Shown here: positions 9,101 to 16,364 of the stretch, one piece after another
Position numbering within the stretch: position 1 is the stretch's first letter
Layout of the letters: every line of letters starts with the position of its first letter
Source of the DNA: Trichococcus flocculiformis
GTDB lineage: Bacteria > Bacillota > Bacilli > Lactobacillales > Aerococcaceae
Direction: 5' to 3'
Length of the DNA stretch: 64,000 nucleotides
Assembly (NCBI RefSeq): GCF_900113645.1
Contig: NZ_FOQC01000008.1
Span: 17,482-81,481, forward strand
The notes under the pieces: model-generated
What the model saw: only the letters and a program-made list of their open reading frames with translations
The model's database searches: none
Told to the model about the DNA's origin: nothing
Translations under genes and position numbers: made by a program

Positions 9101-9329
9101 TGCTTCAACCGGGCAACGCTACATCAACCACCGGGAGCGCGGCAGCAACGTCCTCCTATTTGTCCGCGAATTCAAGAATGATCGCATCGGTGCAGCCCCA
9201 TACACCTTCTTGGGACTGGCCAACTATGTCCAACATTCCGGAAGCAAACCAATGAACATCAGCTGGAAATTGGAACGTCCAATCCCGGCGAAGTTTTTGA
9301 AGAAGACGAATAAGTTGGTGGTGGGATAG
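6180..9329 (+). CDS. PLD-helicase-DUF3427 protein, putative defence
   Basis: A 1049-residue multidomain protein. An N-terminal helical part is followed by a phospholipase-D-like nuclease domain (about 145-285) with RLHAKTY and YVGSSNLS. Then comes an SF2 helicase: Walker A ATGTGKT near 346, a VDEFHH box near 440 in place of DEAH, GLTATPER near 466, QQLGRGLRLAEG near 649. The C-terminal DUF3427-type region spans roughly 800-1045. Proteins of this build are common in defence islands and are thought to process foreign DNA; the mechanism here is inferred. It stands alone with its own terminator and is followed by a decayed copy of its own beginning (9440-9550) and by restriction genes. Confidence 0.88.
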   Translation: MLNPGLYEQVINSQIKALLQEIPEVRKSVAQIDQAEASKVLTQYLSEIIQKGLDNVSDNGGGMTAQVALINKVVETITKTTQETDFAQMSVDERAEQLMALLGENDVDIHAGKTAAKLIRPETSIAQSSLFTGAIHEPQMFSELKKEIQSADRIDMLVSFIKWSGLRLIIDELRDFTAGGGKLRIITTSYMGATDVKAIEELGKLSNTEIKISYDTKRTRLHAKTYTFYRETGFSTAYVGSSNLSNAAISSGLEWNLKITAKDQPDTIRKIAATLESYWNSSEFEFYQDTERERLVRALKADRFMGDGETRRFVFDIHPYPYQQEILDKLLAEREVRGFYRNLVVAATGTGKTVISAFDYRRFCRMNAARPCRLLFVAHREEILRQSQETFQGVLKDQNFGELFVGNHKPESLDNLFVSIQTMNSQALHEKLPEDYYDFIIVDEFHHAAAPTYQTLLNHFKPSILLGLTATPERMDGKSILDYFDNRIAAEIRLPEAIDRKLLSPFQYFGVTDAIDLSELRWTRGGYDKSELNKLYSLNRGVALRRSNNVIQSLDKYVTDIEEVKGLGFCVSIEHAQFMAEQFNNNGIPSIHLTGQSNDQDRRTAQKRLVSGEIRFIFVVDIYNEGVDIPEVNTVLFLRPTESLTIFLQQLGRGLRLAEGKECLTVLDFIGQANRKYNFEEKFSALLANTTHSAQSELKNGFVSAPKGCYIQLEKKAAKYVLDNIKSSFSAKNGLISRIATFEEDSGLPLDLANFVDYYHLDVRTIFSRANFARLCVSAGVREEFEEELEEIINKALKRICAIDSRRWIAFLLDILPRLDKVDLKKLSPIQQRMFQMFYITVWQKAIEDWESAEVKGNLALLSRNPVMLEEMMGLLRYNFDRIDFIDEPVNLGFESPLDLHCTYTRDQLLVAMDHMNPSNVREGVKWLPEKKIDVLFVTLNKADKDYSPTTMYNDYSINETLFHWQSQSTTGDHASTGQRYINHRERGSNVLLFVREFKNDRIGAAPYTFLGLANYVQHSGSKPMNISWKLERPIPAKFLKKTNKLVVG

Positions 9330-9357
9330 GGAGGACAGGGACTATTTTTGTAAAGCG

Positions 9358-9398
9358 TATAGTAAAAGAGCGTCATTGTTGGTGCTCTTTTTACTATA
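9358..9398. terminator. terminator after PLD-helicase gene
   Basis: TATAGTAAAAGAGC (9358-9371) pairs with GCTCTTTTTACTATA (9384-9398); A- and T-rich arms allow it to work on both strands. Confidence 0.85.
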
Positions 9399-9439
9399 GA
9401 ACAAAAAGGAAAATCAGACGCTTAAAAAACTAACCTAAA

Positions 9440-9550
9440 AAAAACTGATTACTGAAAGTTCGATCACATGCTAAATCCGAAATTATATGAATAAATGGTT
9501 AATTTCAAATTATCGATAGGTTATCGGATTTCTCGGAAGCGCTTAAATAG
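9440..9550 (+). pseudogene. decayed 5' end of a second PLD-helicase gene
   Basis: The bases around ATG 9468 closely follow those around the helicase start at 6180: GAAAGTTCGATCACATG here, GAAAGTGTGATCCCATG there. The reading is MLNPKLYE-stop-MVNFKL against MLNPGLYEQVINSQIK in the intact gene. A stop codon at 9492 and loss of frame afterwards show that it is dead. Only the beginning remains, so a tandem copy was probably deleted. Confidence 0.65.
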
Positions 9551-9640
9551 TCGTAACTATTGATAAAGTTGGAACATTAAAAATTTTGGTGCAGTGTTTT
9601 TCAGACATCGAAAAAAGTTGGGAAAATTTTATGAATTCTA

Positions 9641-9671
9641 TTGACTGTAAACTTTGTTCATAGATTATGAT
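9641..9671 (+). promoter_or_regulatory. promoter with 19-bp spacer
   Basis: TTGACT (9641-9646) and TATGAT (9666-9671) with 19 bp between them, just before the MerR-type gene at 9697. The spacing suggests self-activation by that MerR protein. The dyad in the spacer is weak. Confidence 0.5.
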
Positions 9672-9696
9672 ACACATATGAAAGGAGGAATCCATC

Positions 9697-10395
9697 GTGA
9701 AAATGAAGGATGTTGAGGAGACGTTAAACATTCCAAGGTCTCATATTCATTATCTGGAGAGAGAAGGATTGTTCACAGCAAGCAGGGGTGAAAATGGCTA
9801 TCGAGAATTTTCGGAGCAAGACTTACTTAATATCAAAATGGTTCTGATCTTAATGACGGCCGGTGCATCTGCTGAAACTGTTAAAAAACTTCAAGCCCAT
9901 GACATTACCTTGGATGATGCACTCAAGCAAACAGAAATAGATATGCGGAAAGAGGTCGACGAAATGCTCGGTTCTCTGGAACTGATTCAGCAAATTCGCG
10001 CTTCAAATGTATCTTATGATTCTTTACCACGAGACTCGTATTGGGCAGACATCCAGATAAAAGAACAAAACGGCCAGCACTTTCGGGGACATTATGAATT
10101 AGAGGTTATAAGTGACTGGGCATCTCCGCAGGTTAGTATGGAGCGTATTGTCAGCTGCCCCTATTGTCATGCAATGAATAGAATAGATCTTGAGGAGTAT
10201 GTATACGTTGAGGATTCCACTGAAAAATCAATGGGGCAAGAATTGTATCGTTACTTTCAAGCAGATGACTGTCATTGCAGTAAATGCGGCAAAAAATATC
10301 AGGTTGTGGGTAGCATTTGTGAGTATCCTTATGGCTCGATTGATTCGGAACAGATAGAAATCAAACCAATAGAAGAGGAGCAACGTTATGAATAG
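9697..10395 (+). CDS. MerR HTH protein with C-terminal zinc ribbon
   Basis: A 232-residue protein with an N-terminal MerR-type HTH (residues 1-70: LNIPRSHIHYLEREGLF and NGYREFSEQDLLNIKMV), a helical linker to about 105, and a C-terminal part with paired cysteines: C154-P-Y-C157 and C192-H-C-S-K-C197, a zinc-ribbon pattern. The GTG start has AAAGGAGG 8 nt upstream. It overlaps the next gene by 8 nt. The zinc-ribbon fusion suggests metal, redox or nucleic-acid binding; no effector can be named. It sits between defence genes. Confidence 0.8.
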   Translation: MKMKDVEETLNIPRSHIHYLEREGLFTASRGENGYREFSEQDLLNIKMVLILMTAGASAETVKKLQAHDITLDDALKQTEIDMRKEVDEMLGSLELIQQIRASNVSYDSLPRDSYWADIQIKEQNGQHFRGHYELEVISDWASPQVSMERIVSCPYCHAMNRIDLEEYVYVEDSTEKSMGQELYRYFQADDCHCSKCGKKYQVVGSICEYPYGSIDSEQIEIKPIEEEQRYE

Positions 10396-10741
10396 AAAAG
10401 AAAAAAATGAAAAGAAAAGAATAATAAGTGAGTACATCGATTTGGGAAATGGTCGGTATAAAGATAGTGAAGTTGATTCTTTACATGAGCTTGCAACTGA
10501 ACCTGACAAGTACAATGGCAAATCCAAAACGATTAGGAATAAATTCGATGGCGTGTCTTCTGATGGTAAGTACACTCGTGAAGAGGAGACAACTTATACT
10601 TTGAGGGGAGACAAGGAAGGCGTTCGGATTGAAAAAAAAAATCAGTATCATGATGATGATGGACAGACGGGGGAAAATGAGACTGTTTATAATACAGGAC
10701 GAGATATACTTAACCTGTTTAAGTCATTCTTAAACGATTAA
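10388..10741 (+). CDS. unknown hydrophilic protein paired with MerR
   Basis: A 117-residue, highly charged protein of no family I recognise, rich in K, E, D, N and G. It starts with a Lys/Glu tract (NRKEKNEKKRIISEYIDLG), and its centre looks like repeated short strands (GKYTREEETTYTLRGDKEGVRIEKKNQ is in this area). No Cys or membrane segment. It overlaps the MerR/zinc-ribbon gene by 8 nt and is followed by a terminator, so the two form a unit. Confidence 0.7.
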   Translation: MNRKEKNEKKRIISEYIDLGNGRYKDSEVDSLHELATEPDKYNGKSKTIRNKFDGVSSDGKYTREEETTYTLRGDKEGVRIEKKNQYHDDDGQTGENETVYNTGRDILNLFKSFLND

Positions 10742-10753
10742 CTGCCAACAATA

Positions 10754-10803
10754 AACAGGCTCCCAATTACTGGAAATAATCCAGCGATGAGTAGCCTGTT
10801 TTG
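10754..10803 (+). terminator. terminator of MerR/unknown unit
   Basis: AACAGGCT (10754-10761) pairs with AGCCTGTT (10793-10800), with an inner CTGGA...TCCAG stem and a short T tail. Confidence 0.75.
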
Positions 10804-11270
10804 GTTGTGTTTATACCTGGACTTCCTGAATGCTCTGAAAAGTGAGTCGAAAGCTCGTACTCAAAAGACGCATATACTATTGTACATGAACTTCTATATT
10901 GGGTCGAAACCTTGCTATTTTTTGGAAATAAACTCAGCTAAAGTAGTCGAGTATAAGTTTAAGCAGCGTAGATGGTTTGATGGCGTTTGTTTGAGTTGGG
11001 TAGAAAACGCCAAAACAATGGTGTCAATTTCTAAGAATAAATCATGAGGCAATTTCGGAATTTACGGAAGCTGAATTTCTACCAAAACGTAGCATTACTG
11101 GATCGGTACTTGCCTTTGTCAAAAAAATTCAGGAATTAGCGGGAACATCGCATGGTATACGGTTATTTATAATGCGCCCATTTAAGTGTGCATTTATTCT
11201 TTGCTTACGCTTTTCCACATCGTAAGCTATAATAATAAGATGGATAACTATACACTAAAGGGGTTTTAAA
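10804..11270 (+). other. intergenic with a possible gene remnant
   Basis: About 470 nt. A stretch near 11010-11180 reads without stops (NHEAISEFTEAEFLPKR, then ITGSVLAFVKKIQELAG), which looks protein-like, but it has no start or ribosome-binding site and may be the relic of a lost gene. TATAAT at about 11228-11233 probably belongs to the hsdM promoter; AAAGGGG precedes the hsdM ATG. Confidence 0.35.
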
Positions 11271-12857
11271 ATGGGAGCTGAATTAAATCAGAAGCTATTT
11301 AGCGCTGCTGACAATCTGCGCAGTAAGATGGATGCGTCTGAATATAAAAATTATTTACTAGGGTTAATTTTCTACAAATATCTCTCAGATAAGCTTTTAG
11401 AAAAAGTTGTTGAATTAGCTGGTGAGTCATTGGATGAATTTTCCAATGCGGATAAGCAGACGGTTTTGTATCGTCAGCTACTTGAAGATGAAGATACAAA
11501 GAGCGATTTGATCGAAACGTTAGTCGATACTCTTGGCTATGATATTGCAGCGGATCATTTATTCAATGTTTTGACGATGCAAGCAAATCAGAATACATTC
11601 CAACTGAACGACTTAAATAAAGCGTTCATTGACTTGTCCACTAAATACAATCAATTTAGCGGGTTATTCGATGATGTGGATCTTAAATCCAAAAAATTGG
11701 GTGCAGACGATCAGCAACGCAACGTCACCATCACTGAAGTACTGAAAAAACTCAACGGTATTGATGTGTTGGGTCACAACGGCGACGTTATTGGCGATGC
11801 CTATGAATTTTTGATCAGTCAATTTGCCTCCGAAGCAGGGAAGAAAGCTGGAGAATTTTACACGCCCCATGAAGTTTCAGATATGATGGCAAGGATCGCT
11901 GCAATTGGGCAAGAAGATAAGAAATTGTTCAGTGTATTTGACCCGACGATGGGATCCGGTTCTTTGATGCTCAACATCCGTAATTATTTGAATTATCCGA
12001 AGAGCGTAAAATATCATGGTCAAGAATTGAACACGACCACATTTAACTTAGCAAAAATGAATTTAATTTTGCACGGCGTCGACAATGAGGATATTCGGTT
12101 GCGCAACGGCGACACCTTGAATAAGGACTGGCCAACAGACGAACCATACACGTTTGACTCCGTGGTAATGAATCCGCCATATTCTGCTAAATGGTCTTCA
12201 GATGACACCTTCTTGGATGATTCGCGATTTAATCGATACGGCAAATTAGCGCCGAAATCAAAAGCAGACTTCGCGTTCTTGTTGCATGGTTTCTACCATT
12301 TGAAAGATTCTGGAACGATGGCAATCGTATTGCCGCATGGTGTCCTGTTCCGTGGTGCTGCTGAAGGTGTCATTCGTAAAAAGTTATTGGAGGATGGGAG
12401 CATTGATACCGTTATTGGAATGCCAGCGAACTTGTTCTTTGGTACATCGATTCCTACGACCGTTATCATTTTGAAGAAAAACCGGACATCCAGAGACGTT
12501 TTATTCATTGACGCCAGCAAGGATTTCATCAAAGGTAAAAATCAGAACAAGCTGTCGCCAGAAAATATCGACAGAATTGTTGAAACCTACAAAAAACGTG
12601 AGGATGTTGAGAAGTTTGCGCACGTCGCAAGTTTTGAGGAGATCCAAGAGAATGATTTCAACTTAAATATTCCTCGTTACGTGGATACCTTTGAAGAACA
12701 AGAAGAAGTTGATATTGTTGAACTCGGGAAAGAGCTTGTAGCCCTCAATCAGCAAATCAAAGCAGCCGAAAATGACTTCCTTGCTATGCTTGATGAATTA
12801 GCGATCACAGATGAAACACGCGAAATCATCGAAGCAACAAAGGCGGTGTTTCGGTGA
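11271..12857 (+). CDS. hsdM: type I restriction-modification methylase HsdM
   Basis: A 528-residue N6-adenine DNA methyltransferase subunit, part of the M2S modification and R2M2S restriction complexes. The HsdM_N helical domain covers residues 1-140. The SAM-binding motif I is FDPTMGSGSLMLNI (about 223-236) and the catalytic motif IV is NPPY (about 300-303). VGDAYEFLI-type and KKAGEFYTPHEVSDMM segments are as in the family. AAAGGGG lies 7 nt before ATG. The stop overlaps the start of hsdS. The AT-rich lead-in has TATAAT at about 11228. Confidence 0.96.
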   Translation: MGAELNQKLFSAADNLRSKMDASEYKNYLLGLIFYKYLSDKLLEKVVELAGESLDEFSNADKQTVLYRQLLEDEDTKSDLIETLVDTLGYDIAADHLFNVLTMQANQNTFQLNDLNKAFIDLSTKYNQFSGLFDDVDLKSKKLGADDQQRNVTITEVLKKLNGIDVLGHNGDVIGDAYEFLISQFASEAGKKAGEFYTPHEVSDMMARIAAIGQEDKKLFSVFDPTMGSGSLMLNIRNYLNYPKSVKYHGQELNTTTFNLAKMNLILHGVDNEDIRLRNGDTLNKDWPTDEPYTFDSVVMNPPYSAKWSSDDTFLDDSRFNRYGKLAPKSKADFAFLLHGFYHLKDSGTMAIVLPHGVLFRGAAEGVIRKKLLEDGSIDTVIGMPANLFFGTSIPTTVIILKKNRTSRDVLFIDASKDFIKGKNQNKLSPENIDRIVETYKKREDVEKFAHVASFEEIQENDFNLNIPRYVDTFEEQEEVDIVELGKELVALNQQIKAAENDFLAMLDELAITDETREIIEATKAVFR

Positions 12858-14068
12858 TGTCTGAAGAAACTAAAAAGGCGCCAGCTATACGTTTTCAAGG
12901 ATTCACTGATGATTGGGAACAGCGTAAGTTGGGAGAGGTAATAGATAATCAGTATAATGGTCAAACTCCTTCCAGAACGAATGCTAGTTTTTGGAATGGA
13001 GAAATTAATTGGCTTTCCAGTGGTGAATTAAACAGAGGTGTTGTTTCTGAAACAATTGAAAAAATTACCGAAGATGGAAGAAAAAATGCAAATTTAAAAA
13101 TTGTTCCTAAAGGTACATTTGTGATGGCTATAACTGGTTTAGAAGCTGCCGGAACTCGTGGAAACTGTGCGAAATTGGGAATAGACACGACTATGAACCA
13201 ATCATGTATGGCTCTGTTTCCTAAAAAAAAATTACTTGATTCATCGTTCTTGTTTCAATGGTATCGAAAGGTTGGAGAAGAATATGGACTTCAATACACA
13301 CAAGGAACAAAGCAACAAAGCTATAATGCTGAATTATTAAAAATTCTTCCGATTGTTTTGCCATCTGTGAGTGAGCAAGTATTAATTGCAGATTTTTTTG
13401 ATAAGATCGATGATACTATCGCTCTTCATCAACGAAAGTTAACCTTATTTAACCAGCTTAAAGAAACTTATTTGAAACAGATGTTCCCGCAAAATGAGGA
13501 GAATATGCCAGTACTAAGATTTGCGGATTTTTCCGAACCATGGGAACAGCGTAAGTTGGGAGACACGGTTCAAATTACTATGGGACAATCACCTAACGGA
13601 GAAAATTATACTGACAATCCAAGAGATCATATACTTGTGCAAGGAAACGCAGATATGAAAAATGGGCGAGTTTGTCCACGTGTATGGACCACGCAGGTAA
13701 CTAAGAAAGCTGACCCTGAGGATATTATTTTAAGCGTACGAGCACCAGTAGGTGATGTAGGAAGAACCGATTATACAGTAGTGTTAGGACGAGGAGTTGC
13801 TGGTATAAAAGGGAATGCTTTCATCTTTCAGACACTGTCACGCATGAAAGAACAAGGTTTTTGGACAAGATACAGTTCAGGGTCTACCTTTGAGTCTATT
13901 AATTCAGCAGACTTAAAAGATGCATTTATTCAAATCTGCCATATTGAAGAGCAGACAAAGATTGGAGACTTCTTCACTAAACTTGACGACACTATCGCTC
14001 TTCATCAAAGCAAGCTTCAGAAACTTGCAGAACTAAAGAAAACTCTATTAGCAAAGATGCTCGTGTAG
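12857..14068 (+). CDS. hsdS: type I specificity subunit HsdS (expressed copy)
   Basis: A specificity subunit of about 403 residues with two target-recognition domains (TRDs), each starting DWEQRKLG or PWEQRKLG (residues about 17 and 227) and ending in a conserved TIALHQxKL helix (about 190 and 380). It decides the bipartite DNA target of the methylase and nuclease. The start at 12857 overlaps the hsdM stop, with AAAGGCGG upstream; a GTG three bases earlier is possible. Sequences in both conserved parts recur inverted in the second hsdS at 15112-16287, which makes TRD exchange possible. Confidence 0.95.
   Translation: MSEETKKAPAIRFQGFTDDWEQRKLGEVIDNQYNGQTPSRTNASFWNGEINWLSSGELNRGVVSETIEKITEDGRKNANLKIVPKGTFVMAITGLEAAGTRGNCAKLGIDTTMNQSCMALFPKKKLLDSSFLFQWYRKVGEEYGLQYTQGTKQQSYNAELLKILPIVLPSVSEQVLIADFFDKIDDTIALHQRKLTLFNQLKETYLKQMFPQNEENMPVLRFADFSEPWEQRKLGDTVQITMGQSPNGENYTDNPRDHILVQGNADMKNGRVCPRVWTTQVTKKADPEDIILSVRAPVGDVGRTDYTVVLGRGVAGIKGNAFIFQTLSRMKEQGFWTRYSSGSTFESINSADLKDAFIQICHIEEQTKIGDFFTKLDDTIALHQSKLQKLAELKKTLLAKMLV
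12911..12930 (+). repeat. inversion repeat A, left copy
   Basis: A 20-bp sequence (GATTGGGAACAGCGTAAGTT) at the start of TRD1 in hsdS. Its exact reverse complement lies at 16247-16266 in the silent hsdS. A 16-bp part of it recurs at TRD2 in both genes. Confidence 0.9.
13412..13438 (+). repeat. inversion repeat B, left copy
   Basis: A 27-bp sequence in the central conserved region of hsdS, after TRD1. Its exact reverse complement lies at 15760-15786 in the silent hsdS. Crossing over here swaps the TRD2 halves. Confidence 0.9.
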
Positions 14069-14076
14069 TCAAATTT

Positions 14077-14105
14077 TTGCAGAAAACAGATAACCTCCTG
14101 ATAAT
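14077..14105 (+). promoter_or_regulatory. candidate internal promoter of recombinase
   Basis: TTGCAG (14077-14082) and GATAAT (14100-14105), 17 bp apart. A transcript from here would begin near 14112 and lack the hairpin's left arm, so the ribosome-binding site would be free. The -10 is imperfect, hence modest confidence. Confidence 0.4.
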
Positions 14106-14150
14106 AAAGTGATGAAATGTTCATCAAATTTATTATCAGGAGGTTTTTAT
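14092..14150 (+). terminator. long hairpin hiding the recombinase RBS
   Basis: A perfect 17-bp stem (14092-14108 with 14129-14145) extended by TGATGAA/TTCATCA (14110-14116 with 14120-14126) and an ATG loop, followed by TTTTTAT. It looks like an intrinsic terminator of the hsdMS transcript. The right arm contains CAGGAGG, the ribosome-binding site of the recombinase, paired with CCTCCTG in the left arm. Confidence 0.8.
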
Positions 14151-14151
14151 T

Positions 14152-15081
14152 TTGGTTAGAAAAAGAAAGTCAGATCAGTTGTTTTACGAGTATTTCGAGG
14201 AATGGATCGAATTATACAAGGTTGGGGCTGTGCGGTCCGTAACGTTAAGTAAATATAATATGTCCCTCCAACGAGTGTATGAACTAGCGCCCAGTTTAAA
14301 GGTTGAGGAGATAGACAGACGGAAATACCAACAGCTGCTGAATGACTATGCACTTACCCACGAAAAACAAACCACAATGGATTTTCACCATCAATTAAAA
14401 GGCGCAATACTTGATGCGGTTGACGAGGGACTGATTACTACAAATCCCACGCGAAAAATCATCATCAAAGGCAAAAAACCTAAGGAGAAGCGACCGAAGT
14501 TTTTAAACCAATTTGAAATTCAAGCGTTGCTAAGACAACTGGAACTATCCTCTGAAATCAATTGGGATTGGTTTATCTTATTGGTGGCAAAAACAGGGTT
14601 GCGTTTTTCTGAAGCTCTTGCACTTACTCCAAATGATTTCGATTTTTCCAAGCAAAAGCTAAGCATTTCAAAAACCTGGAACTATAAAGGTACTACAGGG
14701 AACTTTCAACCTACGAAGAATGAATCCTCAAAACGAACGATGCAAATTGATTGGCAAACTGCGATGCAATTTTCGCAGCTGATTAAGAATTTAGATCCTG
14801 AAAAACCAATCTTTGTGAAGAACAGGGTATTCAATTCAACAATCAATTATCGTCTAAAGGCCCTTTGTACAAATGCAAATATTCCAATCATTACCATTCA
14901 TAGCCTCAGACATACGCATGCTTCATTACTATTGTTTGCGGGCGTTTCGATTGCGAGTGTAGCAACAAGATTGGGACATTCCAGCATGACTACCACACAA
15001 GAAACGTATCTCCACATTATTCAAGAACTCGAAAATCAAGACAACGACAAGATCATGAAACACTTGGCATTATTGATGTAA
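14152..15081 (+). CDS. tyrosine recombinase (hsdS invertase)
   Basis: A 309-residue integrase-family tyrosine recombinase. An N-terminal SAM-like DNA-binding domain (about 10-95) precedes the catalytic domain: Arg in TGLRFSEAL (about 152), HSLRH box (about 251-255), LGHSS, and the nucleophile Tyr in ETYLH (about 285). The start is TTG, 9 nt after AGGAGG; that site is buried in a stem. Its place between two oppositely oriented hsdS genes indicates that it inverts the intervening DNA at the repeats, as known for phase-variable type I loci of Firmicutes. There is no sign of a prophage. Confidence 0.9.
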   Translation: MVRKRKSDQLFYEYFEEWIELYKVGAVRSVTLSKYNMSLQRVYELAPSLKVEEIDRRKYQQLLNDYALTHEKQTTMDFHHQLKGAILDAVDEGLITTNPTRKIIIKGKKPKEKRPKFLNQFEIQALLRQLELSSEINWDWFILLVAKTGLRFSEALALTPNDFDFSKQKLSISKTWNYKGTTGNFQPTKNESSKRTMQIDWQTAMQFSQLIKNLDPEKPIFVKNRVFNSTINYRLKALCTNANIPIITIHSLRHTHASLLLFAGVSIASVATRLGHSSMTTTQETYLHIIQELENQDNDKIMKHLALLM

Positions 15082-15088
15082 GATAAAC

Positions 15089-15113
15089 AAAAAGGCACCT
15101 CGTGTGCCTTTTT
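15089..15113. terminator. terminator after recombinase
   Basis: AAAAAGGCAC-CTCGT-GTGCCTTTTT, a compact bidirectional hairpin between the recombinase and the convergent silent hsdS, touching the latter's stop codon. Confidence 0.9.
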
Positions 15114-16287
15114 AAATGAACATTTTGTTGAGTAAAGTACTTTTCAGTGCTTTTAGATGAGCAATCTTTTTTTGATGAAGAGCAATAGTATTGTCTATCT
15201 GATTGAAGAAAGTACCTAGTTTAGTTTGTTCTCTCAATGATGGAAGATTTATACCTGTTGAAAGAATGTTGCTGTTGTAAAGTCTCTTAATCGTACTCCC
15301 TTCCAAGCCAGACCATTTAACAACTTGATAAAATTGCTTTAAGAACGAATTATCAATTAAAGATTTATCTGTTTTTAGCCAAACAATATTTGAATCCTGA
15401 TAATAGGCTTTTTCACCTTCATAAACAACGGTTCTACCAATTGTTCCAGAAGCAGACATCAGAATATCTCCAATTTCGGGATATGGATAATTTTTTTTAT
15501 ATTCTTCGAATAAGTCATTTGGAATAAAAGAATCCGGGCTGCCCCCAAAAGTTCCAATTTTATAAAAAGGAATATCGCCAAATGCAGTTGTCTGATCTTT
15601 AAAAATCCTCTTGCACATAACAACTGAACCAACCTCACCTAACTTACGCTGTTCCCAAGGTTCGGAATGATCTGTAAACCGGAGTTTTGGAATACTTTCC
15701 TTACCTTGTGGGAACATAACTTGCAGATACGTTTGTTTAAGCTGTTCTAGCAAGGTGAGCTTTCGTTGATGAAGAGCGATAGTATCGTCGAGTTGTTTGA
15801 AAAATGTAGCAATTCTAATCTGCTCCTCAGTAGTTGGAGTAAAAAATGTAAATTCTCTTATTTTACTCAATCCAAGAAATTTTTGAGTATTTCCAGCATT
15901 CTCATTGCGAATATATTTTTCGAAAACTGACGACTTTAACAATTGAATAAGAAATCTGTTTGGAATGTCTCCGCCTTCTTTTATTAAAGCTACATTTTTT
16001 ATCGCAAAATCACTTCTATCAACAATAACGGGATTTCCGATAGTTCCTATCATTCCAAATAAAATATCGCCATTATCCACTTTCGAACGTTTATTAATCG
16101 CTTCAAAATCTGCATCAGAAATAAGTGAAACATCAGTCATATCCAGTCCATAATCATTTAAGTTTTTCGATGTAACTAAGGGGTGTCCTTCTTGATGATA
16201 TTTTGGAGAATCATGAGTACCATCACGGACATCTTTATCATCGCCTAACTTACGCTGTTCCCAATCGTAATTTCTCATAAATGTCAC
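15112..16287 (-). CDS. hsdS: second HsdS, inverted, probably silent
   Basis: A 391-residue specificity subunit with two complete TRDs (YDWEQRKLG at the N-terminus and PWEQRKLG at about 200, each closing with TIALHQ+K). The TRDs differ in sequence from those of the first hsdS, while the conserved edges match it. I see no ribosome-binding site before the ATG at 16287 (the upstream bases are TTTTATTAAATGTG) and no good minus-strand promoter, so this is likely a store of alternative TRDs, not an expressed gene. Frames are intact, as expected for a reservoir under selection. Confidence 0.9.
   Translation of the reverse strand: MTFMRNYDWEQRKLGDDKDVRDGTHDSPKYHQEGHPLVTSKNLNDYGLDMTDVSLISDADFEAINKRSKVDNGDILFGMIGTIGNPVIVDRSDFAIKNVALIKEGGDIPNRFLIQLLKSSVFEKYIRNENAGNTQKFLGLSKIREFTFFTPTTEEQIRIATFFKQLDDTIALHQRKLTLLEQLKQTYLQVMFPQGKESIPKLRFTDHSEPWEQRKLGEVGSVVMCKRIFKDQTTAFGDIPFYKIGTFGGSPDSFIPNDLFEEYKKNYPYPEIGDILMSASGTIGRTVVYEGEKAYYQDSNIVWLKTDKSLIDNSFLKQFYQVVKWSGLEGSTIKRLYNSNILSTGINLPSLREQTKLGTFFNQIDNTIALHQKKIAHLKALKSTLLNKMFI
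15760..15786 (-). repeat. inversion repeat B, right copy
   Basis: Exact 27-bp reverse complement of 13412-13438, in the central conserved part of the silent hsdS. Confidence 0.9.
16247..16266 (-). repeat. inversion repeat A, right copy
   Basis: Exact 20-bp reverse complement of 12911-12930 at the N-terminal end of the silent hsdS. Inversion between the A copies would move both TRDs. Confidence 0.9.
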
Positions 16288-16364
16288 ATTTAATAAAACA
16301 ATCGTGATATAATTTAATAGATAATTTGTGGGGGAATTAAGTATATAGCTTAGGTGGGAAGATT

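Noticed and set aside
10787..11047. 86-codon frame before hsdM
   Set aside because: No ribosome-binding site, starts inside a terminator arm and has a chance-like composition.
14152..15081. Prophage or integrative element integrase
   Set aside because: No phage or conjugation genes around it; it sits between inverted hsdS genes, as an invertase does.
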